DNA from: JBEKZQ01 sp049509675
GTDB taxonomy: Bacteria; Planctomycetota; Planctomycetia; Pirellulales; Thermoguttaceae
Length of the DNA: 16,573 nt
Assembly: GCA_049509675.1 (NCBI GenBank)
Contig: JBEKZQ010000078.1
Span: 1-16,573, forward strand
Reading direction: 5' to 3'
This document shows positions 6,115-12,514 of the stretch, piece after piece. The notes beneath the pieces are model-generated. The model saw nothing but the letters and a program-made list of their open reading frames with translations, was not told where the DNA came from and did no database searches. Position 1 is the stretch's first letter; the number at the start of each line of letters is the position of its first letter. The position numbers were made by a program, and so were the translations under genes.

Positions 6115-7644
6115 TTGGAAAACGGCTCCAGCTACGACCAGATTCCCTATCCCACGCGACCTTACGCCGAATCGCATCCCGATCGCCTGGCCACGATCGG
6201 CCGGTTGTTTGGCTTGCAGGTGCAGCCGATTGACTGCTGCCGCGTGCTGGAACTGGGTTGCGCGCGGGGCGGCAACCTGATCCCCATGGCCGAACAGTTG
6301 CCGGGCAGCCGATTTGTGGGCGTGGATCGCTCGGCCGCCCAGATCGGCGAAGCCCTGGACCTCGCCAGGCGATTGGGATTGGACAACCTCCGGCTTCTGC
6401 ACCAGGACATCCTCGATTGCGACGCCGGCCTGGGACAGTTCGACTACATCGTTTGCCACGGCGTTTTCTCCTGGGCCGCGCGGCAGGTTCAAGAGAAGAT
6501 CCTGGAAATCTGCGCATCGCACCTGGCGCCGCAAGGCGTGGCCTACGTGAGCTACAACACGTATCCCGGCTGGTACATGCGGGGGATGGTCCGCGACATG
6601 ATGCGTTACCACGTGCGCGATCTTGCCGACCCGGCCGCGCAGCTTCAGCAGGCCCGCTGGATCTTGGATTTCCTCGCCCAAAACACTGCCGGCGAGACGC
6701 CCTACGGAGCTTTTTTGAGATCCGAGGCCCAGGTGGTGCATGAGACCGAAGATGGGCACCTGTTGCACGACCAGTTGGAAGAGATCAACGACCCGCTGTT
6801 CTTCTTCCAGTTCGTCCAGCGGGCCGAGGCCCAAGGGCTGCAATACCTGGCCGAGTCGGACATCGCCACGATGTGGTCACGTCTGCTGCCGCCGGGCGCC
6901 GCCGCGACCCTGGAACAGGTTGCCGCCGGACTGACCGCCCGGGAACAGTACATGGATTTCGTGCGTAACCGGGCGTTTCGGCAAACGTTGTTGTGCCATG
7001 GCGCAGTAACGATCTATCGTGAACTGCGGCCGGAGGTCCTGGGGCCACTGCACGTGGCCGCCCCGCTGGCGCCCATCGACACGCCGATCGATCTCGGTTC
7101 GTCACAAGGGGTCCGATTCCGGCATCTGCCCAGCGGGCAGGAGGTCACTGCGACCAGCCCCATCGTGAAAGCGGCGCTCGCGTGCCTGGGCCGGGCATGG
7201 CCCGCCGCCATCCCTTTTGCGGAACTTGGCCTTCGCGCGCGGGCCTGGGCCGGCGGCGAAATGGGGCCGGACGCACGACCAATCCCTTACGAGAGCTACC
7301 AGTTGGGAAGATCGATCCTGGAGATGTTTCTCGCGCGACTGGCAGAGGTGCATAGCGCGGCGCCTCGTCTCTGTACCGCGGTGAGCCCACGTCCGATCGC
7401 CCGCCGCTTGGCGCGGTTTCAGGCCGAATCGGGCCCGTGCGTGACCAACATGCGTCACCAGCTCATTACGCTGCCGCCATTGCTGCGTCACATTTTGCCT
7501 TATCTCGACGGCAGGAACGACCATCGCCAGCTTCAAGCCGCGGTGGCCTGCTGGACGGCCGAGCATGATCCCGAAACGCGGGTTCCAGCGGCCTTGGACG
7601 AGGCCCTGGCCGATCTGGCCCGCGCCGCACTGCTGGTGGGATAG
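6115..7644 (+). CDS. Class I SAM-dependent methyltransferase, protein-lysine-methyltransferase type
   Basis: A 509-residue protein. The SAM-binding core is at ~40-150: motif I VLELGCARGGN (44-54), the acidic end of strand 2 in FVGVDRS (D71), and FDYIVCHGVFSW (109-120). SYNTYPGW (146-153) and QYMDFVRNRAFRQTLLCH (278-295) are hallmarks of methyltransferases with a methyltransferase regulatory domain, the family that includes rickettsial protein lysine methyltransferases acting on outer-membrane proteins. Residues 160-300 are the middle regulatory domain; ~330-509 resemble the C-terminal winged-helix part. It starts with TTG at 6115, with AAGGA 9 nt upstream; the family-like N-terminus (YDQIPYPTRPYAESHPDRLA) starts within ten residues. 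It is the only plus-strand gene here. The substrate is unknown; a surface protein would be the analogy. Confidence 0.88.
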   Translation: MENGSSYDQIPYPTRPYAESHPDRLATIGRLFGLQVQPIDCCRVLELGCARGGNLIPMAEQLPGSRFVGVDRSAAQIGEALDLARRLGLDNLRLLHQDILDCDAGLGQFDYIVCHGVFSWAARQVQEKILEICASHLAPQGVAYVSYNTYPGWYMRGMVRDMMRYHVRDLADPAAQLQQARWILDFLAQNTAGETPYGAFLRSEAQVVHETEDGHLLHDQLEEINDPLFFFQFVQRAEAQGLQYLAESDIATMWSRLLPPGAAATLEQVAAGLTAREQYMDFVRNRAFRQTLLCHGAVTIYRELRPEVLGPLHVAAPLAPIDTPIDLGSSQGVRFRHLPSGQEVTATSPIVKAALACLGRAWPAAIPFAELGLRARAWAGGEMGPDARPIPYESYQLGRSILEMFLARLAEVHSAAPRLCTAVSPRPIARRLARFQAESGPCVTNMRHQLITLPPLLRHILPYLDGRNDHRQLQAAVACWTAEHDPETRVPAALDEALADLARAALLVG

Positions 7645-8269
7645 GCATTTCGGTTCCAGCCCTCGACCGTGCGACCCGGACCGTACCCGGCACGAAGCTG
7701 AAGAACGGCAAGCCGCAGACGGTCCACCTCCCCGCCCCTGCCCTGGCGATCCAACAACGTCGTTCGGATGCCTCCGTAGACTGCGTCGCAGTCACAGCGC
7801 CAGAAGCAATCCACACGGACAAAACCGTTTCGGCCAGGGACAATGGCCCCCGGTCGGGCGGCGACTTTTCGTCCGTCGTGGCGGCGCCGATCTCCCCGCA
7901 GTGGTGGCCCAAGGCGTTCTGTCCAGCACTCCTATCGGCCATATTCCTTTATACCACAGATGGTATATTCCATCCGATTTCCTCTCCTGGACTGTACCAT
8001 ATTGGGCAGCGGAGCGGAAATCAATCGCGCGGGTAGAGGGATGAGCCGAATCCCCCTCTCCCTCCGGGAGAGGGTCGGGGTGAGGGCGTTTGGGACGGAG
8101 CCCATGTCATTGCAAACGGCGCGCATTGTGAGGCGGAGAGCCGACTAACGAAGCGACGATTCAGTACCGCTGTCCAATCGCTCCGGCGCCGAGCAGGCCG
8201 GTGGTTCAAAGGCGGGAGACGATGACAACCCGCTCGTCAGCGGCGACCCACACGCCGCAGGGTCGTCCA
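7645..8269. other. Gene-less stretch of 625 bp with repeats
   Basis: I see no convincing gene. Open frames here have no domain, no ribosome site and cross repeat DNA. The stretch holds a dyad TATACCA-CAGA-TGGTATA (7950-7967) and a GC hairpin repeat at 8054-8088. Two convergent genes end at its borders, so it is a 3'-3' junction. Confidence 0.6.
8054..8088 (+). repeat. REP-like GC hairpin repeat
   Basis: CCCTCTCCC-TCC-GGGAGAGGG (8054-8074) is a perfect 9-bp stem followed by TCGGGGTGAGGG. The same hairpin with a similar 3' flank (TAGGGTGGGG) occurs inverted at 16246-16278, so this is a dispersed element. Confidence 0.75.
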
Positions 8270-9046
8270 TCACGGCACGCAGGCCGGGTCCAAAGGCACG
8301 CTCGCATCCAACGTATTGAGGTACGTTTCCAGCGAATGCCAGCACTTGAAATTGTGCTTGCAGCGATCGTCCAAGTTGATCGGGAATTCCGCATCGACGT
8401 GGGTGTACCCGACAAGCTGGGGCGGTAATTGGGTCACAATATCGTTCAGGTTGGCGATCCGCCAACTCGTTTCAATCAAGCGGTCGTAGGTGCCCGCAAA
8501 GACCTTGTCCCCGATCCTCGGGCTAGCGAATGTGTAAACGACAGGCGTGGTGAAGCCGCCGTTCGCCGCCAGGTCGATGGCTAACAAAGTCGCCAAGGCC
8601 GAGCCCAGACTATGGCCGGCGATCCGCAACGTCTTTACCGTGCCTCCTGCGATAAGTTTCGCCAGCGCGTCGACGACTCGCTGCGCATCGTTGTTCGGCC
8701 CGCTTCGGAATGACGAGTAAAAACGGTCAAATCCCTGTTCGACCATTCCCGCATTCACGAATGGAAGGCGGACGAGGGCGAATTCGAAATCCCTAATCCA
8801 TTCGAGCACTCCCTCGGTGCCGCGGATTGCGACGACAACATCAGCGCCGCGCTGGGCAATGAACCCGAAGACCTTGAATGCCGCGGTATCGTCGGTGACG
8901 TCATCGGCGTACACCTTTGAAACAAGGCTGTACCCCGCGGGGGGCACAAATGTACTGGGGTCGCTTTCGGCGAACAGGTCGTACGCCGCCAAGACGAATT
9001 GCCCCAGTTGCAGCGCCTGCGGAACGGAAAACATTTCGGATGGCAT
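8270..9046 (-). CDS. Class 3 lipase family protein
   Basis: A 258-residue alpha/beta hydrolase of the fungal-type (class 3) lipase family, acting on ester bonds, typically of acylglycerols. The nucleophile elbow GHSLGS gives S146; the likely acid is D202 (LNDIVTQLP) and the likely base H237 (CWHSLETYL), in family order and spacing. VVVAIRGTEGVLEWIRDFEF (70-89) matches the conserved strand-loop near the oxyanion region, and YTFASPRIGD (171-180) the strand after the nucleophile helix. No signal peptide is visible, so it is either cytoplasmic or exported another way. ATG 9046 has AAGGAG 10 nt upstream. Four cysteines lie near the C-terminus. A 26-nt element shared with the PEP-CTERM leader region lies about 40 nt upstream. 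Assignment is firm; substrate is not known. Confidence 0.88.
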   Translation of the reverse strand: MPSEMFSVPQALQLGQFVLAAYDLFAESDPSTFVPPAGYSLVSKVYADDVTDDTAAFKVFGFIAQRGADVVVAIRGTEGVLEWIRDFEFALVRLPFVNAGMVEQGFDRFYSSFRSGPNNDAQRVVDALAKLIAGGTVKTLRIAGHSLGSALATLLAIDLAANGGFTTPVVYTFASPRIGDKVFAGTYDRLIETSWRIANLNDIVTQLPPQLVGYTHVDAEFPINLDDRCKHNFKCWHSLETYLNTLDASVPLDPACVP

Positions 9047-9081
9047 TGGCTACGCACTCCTTGACGCTATGAGAGGGCATG

Positions 9082-9107
9082 AAATAATGTTCATCGCAAC
9101 ACTGATG
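9082..9107 (-). promoter_or_regulatory. 26-nt element shared with 11078-11103
   Basis: This stretch matches 11078-11103 at 24 of 26 positions (core AATAATGTTCATCGCA). Here it lies about 40 nt upstream of the lipase start; there it lies upstream of the -35 box of a PEP-CTERM leader module. It could be a shared protein-binding site or repeat remnant. Confidence 0.4.
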
Positions 9108-9306
9108 TTTACGGGAAGCGATGCCCAATGTATCTCGAAGCCCAAAAGTTCCCATTATGCTGCCAAAGCACTGCTGGGCAAGCCAGCCCTGGCACCCAAA
9201 CTCGGCCTCCCGCAGCAGCCCAGCCTTTGGCAAGGTGACCGCTAGCCGGTGAATTCAGCCCGATCCCCCATCGTTGCCCTCGATCATCAAGGCGAGGGCC
9301 GACTTT

Positions 9307-9804
9307 CTAGCGTACCTCCGTTGCCGAATGCGTGCCCTGGCGTCTACCAGCAGTGTGCGAAAGCCACTGGGAGCCGCTAAACTTGAGTCCCACCTTATCC
9401 ACTGTCACCGTAGCATCATAGACGCACGAATAAGACGGGACGAACCCCTGCCTGCAAAACGTGAAAACAACTCGGTGCTCTCCTTCTTCCTTCCCTCTTG
9501 TCCAGAACCACACTCCCCAGGCGCCCTCAAAGCTTGTCCAGGGATTCTCGCTGCAAAAGAACCAATTGTCGGAACGGAAGAAAATGTACGTCTCCCCCCT
9601 CGGGCCGTCATCCCAACGATACCTCAGCAAGAACCAGGTGTTGTCGAGGCGCGGATGGACGGTCGTTTGATTCGGATGCTGCTGCTGCTGCTGCGGAACC
9701 TGGGCGCGGAGCGCGTTAACTTGAACGAGCACGAGGAGAAAAAGCAAGGCAAAGCAAGATAGCAACGCGAGTCTGGTTAACGGCAACTCGATTCGACGGA
9801 CCAT
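9307..9804 (-). CDS. Hypothetical exported protein
   Basis: A 165-residue protein of unrecognised family. Residues 1-34 are a strong signal peptide or anchor: basic start MVRRIELPLTR, a long hydrophobic core (LALLSCFALLFLLVLV), and cleavage-like LRA-QVP. A short Gln run (38-42) comes from a CTG/CAG tract. The mature part is beta-rich and aromatic, with ten Trp/Phe-dense strands such as NTWFLLRYRWDDG, YIFFRSDNWFF and GAWGVWFWTRG, and three cysteines (84, 117, 127). The strand pattern is reminiscent of small lipocalin-like barrels, but no diagnostic motif allows that name. ATG 9804 has GAAGGAG 7 nt upstream, a strong site. It lies 113 nt downstream of the TIGR03000 gene on the same strand and may share its transcript. 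Confidence 0.75.
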   Translation of the reverse strand: MVRRIELPLTRLALLSCFALLFLLVLVQVNALRAQVPQQQQQHPNQTTVHPRLDNTWFLLRYRWDDGPRGETYIFFRSDNWFFCSENPWTSFEGAWGVWFWTRGKEEGEHRVVFTFCRQGFVPSYSCVYDATVTVDKVGLKFSGSQWLSHTAGRRQGTHSATEVR

Positions 9805-9917
9805 AGCGCGGCTCCTTCATAAAAGCTTCAGCAGAATGGAAGTAAGCGCACAATCTTCGCGTACGACACGACTCCTTTGAATAGATCTCCGACTCGTAGG
9901 CGCTGGCGTCGCCGTGG

Positions 9918-10502
9918 CTACCGCGACGCAATAAGCTCCGCGTCGCTCCTGCGGGAGAAATCAAGGGTCACGCTCTTGGTTTCGCCCGCGCAGACGCGCG
10001 CCACCCGGGTGTCCTCAACGGTCGCGCCGCCACGAATTACTTGGGCACGGATGGTGTATCGGTACGTTTCCCCCTGCTCCAGTCCCTTCGAGAAGTACTT
10101 CCGCAACGCGCCTCTGGTCTGCGTCGCTTTGCCATTGATGAAGACGACAGCGTCTTCGGGCACCGTGACAACCAGGGTTGCATTGGCAACTCGTTTGGCC
10201 GGCGCAGAAGCGATTTCCGACGGGGGCGTCGTGAGGATTCCGGTCAACGGGCCTCCCATGACGCCCGGCGTGCCTCCGTGGATGCCGCCGCCCATGACCC
10301 CTGGGACGTAAGGCACGACGTCACAGCAGCAGCAACACGGACAACAGCAACAACACGGATCCCAGCAATAGCTGCTACAACACGACGAGTAGGACCCGCC
10401 CCAGCAGCACCCATAACAGTTGGTGGCTGCGGAGGCCCCAATCGACAGGAACACCGCCACAAACGCGAGCACGATGAGCGCTCTTTTCCCAAGACTTTGC
10501 AT
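9918..10502 (-). CDS. TIGR03000-domain protein with cysteine-rich segment
   Basis: A 194-residue exported protein. Residues 1-25 are a signal peptide (ALIVLAFVAVFLSIGASA, cleaved near ASA-A). Residues 29-60 contain 16 cysteines, ending in two runs of five separated by one proline. A Gly/Pro/Met-rich linker follows (62-95). Residues 108-182 match the planctomycete TIGR03000 domain: ATLVVTVPEDAVVFINGK, then the TRG..R.Y..KGLEQGETYRYTI pattern, ending VCAGETKSVTLDF. The domain's function is unknown; it is a small beta-rich fold repeated in planctomycete exported proteins. ATG 10502 has GGGAGGA 7 nt upstream; the frame is open to 10604 without support. The Cys cluster suggests metal binding or disulfide cross-linking at the surface, which is inference. 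The gene begins 43 nt downstream of the broken PEP-CTERM frame. Confidence 0.88.
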   Translation of the reverse strand: MQSLGKRALIVLAFVAVFLSIGASAATNCYGCCWGGSYSSCCSSYCWDPCCCCCPCCCCCDVVPYVPGVMGGGIHGGTPGVMGGPLTGILTTPPSEIASAPAKRVANATLVVTVPEDAVVFINGKATQTRGALRKYFSKGLEQGETYRYTIRAQVIRGGATVEDTRVARVCAGETKSVTLDFSRRSDAELIASR

Positions 10503-10545
10503 CGCACGATCCTCCCTTAAACAGTGGTTGAAGAACTCTCTGACG

Positions 10546-10925
10546 TCAGACCGTTTCCCACGATACAGCACAGAAGACCTTTTCCGCACGGCGTTTCCGA
10601 ACAACGGCGAGCCCCGCCAGTAACACCAGCGCTATCGCCACCAGCGCAATGGTCGACGGTTCCGGCACCGTTATGGGCGAGGAACGAGCGTAAAGGGGAT
10701 GAAGGTTCGTTGCTGTGTCCACCCCTTACTAGCGAGCCAATCTGCGTACAATCCACCGCAATAAGTGCCGGCGCTTGGCGCAATGTCCGGCGGGCCCCAA
10801 ACGCGATGCCACCGAACGGGTCATTCTGTGTTCCATCCCCATCAGAGCCGGTCCATACGAGCAACTGGCCGTGGGTGTTGTTAACGGGGATCAAAGGTGT
10901 GTATGGAGAGCGCCCGGCCAGAGAC
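10546..10925 (-). pseudogene. Broken PEP-CTERM protein gene (two frameshifts, no N-terminus)
   Basis: Three reading frames must be joined to give one sensible protein tail. Frame one (to about 10796) encodes NNTHGQLLVWTGSDGDGTQ and DPFGGIAFG. Frame two (about 10796-10671) encodes PPDIAPSAGTYCGGLYADWL and RTFIPFTLVPR before TAA at 10671. Frame three (about 10680-10546) encodes ITVPEPSTIALVAIALVLLA, then GLAVVRKRRAEK and a TGA stop at 10546. The last is a clear PEP-CTERM signal: VPEPS, membrane helix, basic cluster. Both joins need one base missing, at a run of four G (10795-10798) and near a run of three C (about 10675). No signal peptide is visible; upstream, the sequence is the leader module. 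Decay or sequencing error in homopolymers are both possible. Confidence 0.7.
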
Positions 10926-11087
10926 GGCCCGGCGTAAGCGCTGCCTCGCAGAACGAACAACGGCGGCGACATGTTTCCGCGCTGCCTCTTCGCGCAAGGG
11001 GGGGTAGATAGGAGCCAATTAGGACTGATTCTGTCAAGAACCTCCGAGCTTGTCAAGCACTTGGCGCGGAATTCACAAAATAATGTT
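10905..11087 (-). promoter_or_regulatory. Promoter-leader module, copy A
   Basis: On the minus strand TTGACA (11056-11051), a 17-nt spacer and CAGAAT (11033-11028) form a promoter; transcription would start near 11021. The leader contains GAGGCAGCGCGGAAAC, GCCGCCGTTG, a second GAGGCAGCGC, and a hairpin CGCC-G-GGCC-GTCTCT-GGCC-G-GGCG (10912-10935). Copy B at 14768-15119 is homologous throughout, at roughly 75-80% by eye over the alignable part. The module sits directly upstream of the broken PEP-CTERM frame. Confidence 0.65.
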
Positions 11088-11199
11088 CATCGCACCACTA
11101 ATGAATTCGTGGGCGGGCGTATCAGGCAGGCCCAACTACGCCAGGCGCGGATGCCCGACCTGCCCAAGATGGCGGCGAGAAGCGGGTGACGCGGCCGGG

Positions 11200-12213
11200 T
11201 CACGCCGCCTTTTTCTGCAGTTCCTGCGGAGTTTGGGGAAAAGCGAGCACCTTCTCGTTCTCGCCGCCGCTGGTTGGGGTTGGCTGCGGGAATCGGAGCC
11301 AGTCCGCGCGGCCCAGATAGGCCGACAACATGCCGGAGGCTTTGCGAACCATGCGATTGCGAGGCAGCAGGCATTCAAGGCCCTTCAAGACCCGGTAACT
11401 GCAGCGGTTGGCAAAGGGGGCCAGACAGGGCCGAAAAACGAAGGCGCGATGCACCGGACGGGCCTCGAAGCCCACCTTGATCTTGAAGTCATGCACCCCT
11501 TCCGAGTTGTCGGCGTCCTGGATCGTGCTCAATCCGTAGCACACGGAGCGGAAGTTGCCGTGCGCCAGCAAGCCCTCCAGGGCCAGGTGCAGCAAGCCGT
11601 TATTCGGCTTGTAGCGCAGGGAATCGGTTGTCGAGAAGACGCCGATGATGGCCGAATCGTCAACGGCCACGACGTACATGAAGGAACAAAGGCGATCCTC
11701 GCGCCACGCGCCGATGACGTGGTGCGCCGGGTTGTAGAGGAAGTCGCAGAAGCGTTCCAGGAAAACCGATTTGCCCACATCCGACAAGCCCGCGCGCGCC
11801 CGCGAGTCGCTATAAGCCGCCGCGCCGTGGCGCAACAACGTCTGCGAATCCAAGGGGGCGTAGGAGAACTCCCGCAGGGCGCGACGCGCGTTCTCGCGAC
11901 GTTTGGCGTTCAGCTTGGCAAGCGAGTAATCCTTGTCCTCGCAGATGTACAGCCACGCATTCTGCGGATGCTGTTGGTCGGGCTTGCGGACGTAGGCGGC
12001 CACCAGGGCACTCGTGCAGCGAAAGACCGCGCGCATCTCCTCCACAGACGGCTCGTCAAAACAGACGAAGGGGCGTCGTTCGACCGATCCCCACTCCCCC
12101 GCTTGCCAATAGACATTGTTCTCCCAGCGGACCGAAGTCTGCCCGCTGCCATGCAAAGCGGCAACGTAGTCCGCAAGGCTGACGGCACGGATGTGTTGCG
12201 TCACTCCAGTCAC
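11200..12213 (-). CDS. FemAB/GNAT-like acyltransferase
   Basis: A 337-residue cytoplasmic protein without signal peptide. Residues 95-300 resemble the acyl-CoA or aminoacyl transferase fold of FemAB/BioF2-like proteins: KLNAKRRENARRALREF (100-116) is the basic helix typical of this group, followed by WREDRLCSFMYVVAVDDSAI (170-189) and the terminal FKIKVGFEARPVHRAFVFRP (243-262). Such enzymes add acyl or aminoacyl groups to envelope or exopolysaccharide building blocks, and are frequent in polysaccharide loci of bacteria using PEP-CTERM sorting. The specific donor and acceptor cannot be told. The start is GTG at 12213, with a second in-frame GTG at 12204; GAGAG about 8 nt before the first is only a weak site. 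The C-terminal 40 residues are low in structure. Confidence 0.6.
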   Translation of the reverse strand: MTGVTQHIRAVSLADYVAALHGSGQTSVRWENNVYWQAGEWGSVERRPFVCFDEPSVEEMRAVFRCTSALVAAYVRKPDQQHPQNAWLYICEDKDYSLAKLNAKRRENARRALREFSYAPLDSQTLLRHGAAAYSDSRARAGLSDVGKSVFLERFCDFLYNPAHHVIGAWREDRLCSFMYVVAVDDSAIIGVFSTTDSLRYKPNNGLLHLALEGLLAHGNFRSVCYGLSTIQDADNSEGVHDFKIKVGFEARPVHRAFVFRPCLAPFANRCSYRVLKGLECLLPRNRMVRKASGMLSAYLGRADWLRFPQPTPTSGGENEKVLAFPQTPQELQKKAA

Positions 12214-12514
12214 AATTGGCTCTCAGCTACAGAGAATATCCTGCAAGCAAGAAACCGCCAGGCGCAAAACCGCTACACTCGCTATTCTGCCATAAAGTCA
12301 CAAAAATGTCGAGCACTTGGTAGCGATATTCCACTCGATATTTTCCACTTTCACCCACTGGGCGTCCGGTGAAGGTTTCCGAGTTTGACTGGACTCTTGC
12401 AAAATTCGGCAAGGGGTACGCAAGTGGGACTCGGATCGGCATTTTGCAAAAGTCCAATTTGATCCAAGTGTAGGCCTTGTCGAGAGTTACGGTTACAAAC
12501 GGTTGTTCTCGATT
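12214..12514. other. Intergenic stretch with an imperfect inverted repeat
   Basis: No supported gene lies in these 301 bp; a 76-codon minus-strand frame here has no ribosome site or domain. The main structure is the inverted repeat at 12384-12462. Confidence 0.55.
12384..12462. repeat. Imperfect inverted repeat, MITE-like or terminator
   Basis: GGACTCTTGCAAAAT (12391-12405) pairs with ATTTTGCAAAAGTCC (12441-12455) at 14 of 15 positions, with a 35-nt middle. Weaker pairing continues about 7 nt outward on both sides. It lies 53 nt past the stop of the S8 protease gene and may end its transcript or be a relic of a mobile element. Confidence 0.55.

Noticed and set aside
5876..6517. N-terminal extension of the epimerase frame
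   Set aside because: It is antisense to the methyltransferase gene, Arg/Pro-rich, without any domain; the GTG at 5875 has a good ribosome site and places the Rossmann strand normally.
5974..6843. 289-codon minus-strand frame
   Set aside because: Antisense shadow of the methyltransferase core, which has clear motifs on the plus strand.
7843..8148. 101-codon plus-strand frame
   Set aside because: It crosses the GC hairpin repeat, has no ribosome site and no domain.
8200..8270. tRNA-like GGTTCAAA near 8201
   Set aside because: No acceptor stem or anticodon arm could be paired around it.
9274..9762. 162-codon plus-strand frame
   Set aside because: Antisense to the exported protein, which has a strong ribosome site and signal peptide.
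10912..11021. Known riboswitch (c-di-GMP, cobalamin, TPP) in the leader
   Set aside because: The conserved cores of these classes were not found in either leader copy.
10517..11056. 179-codon minus-strand frame as an intact gene
   Set aside because: It covers the leader module and only one of three frames of the broken PEP-CTERM gene; the VPEPST signal is in another frame.
11050..12372. 440-codon plus-strand frame
   Set aside because: Antisense to the acyltransferase gene, with no recognisable motif; long antisense frames are common in GC-rich DNA.
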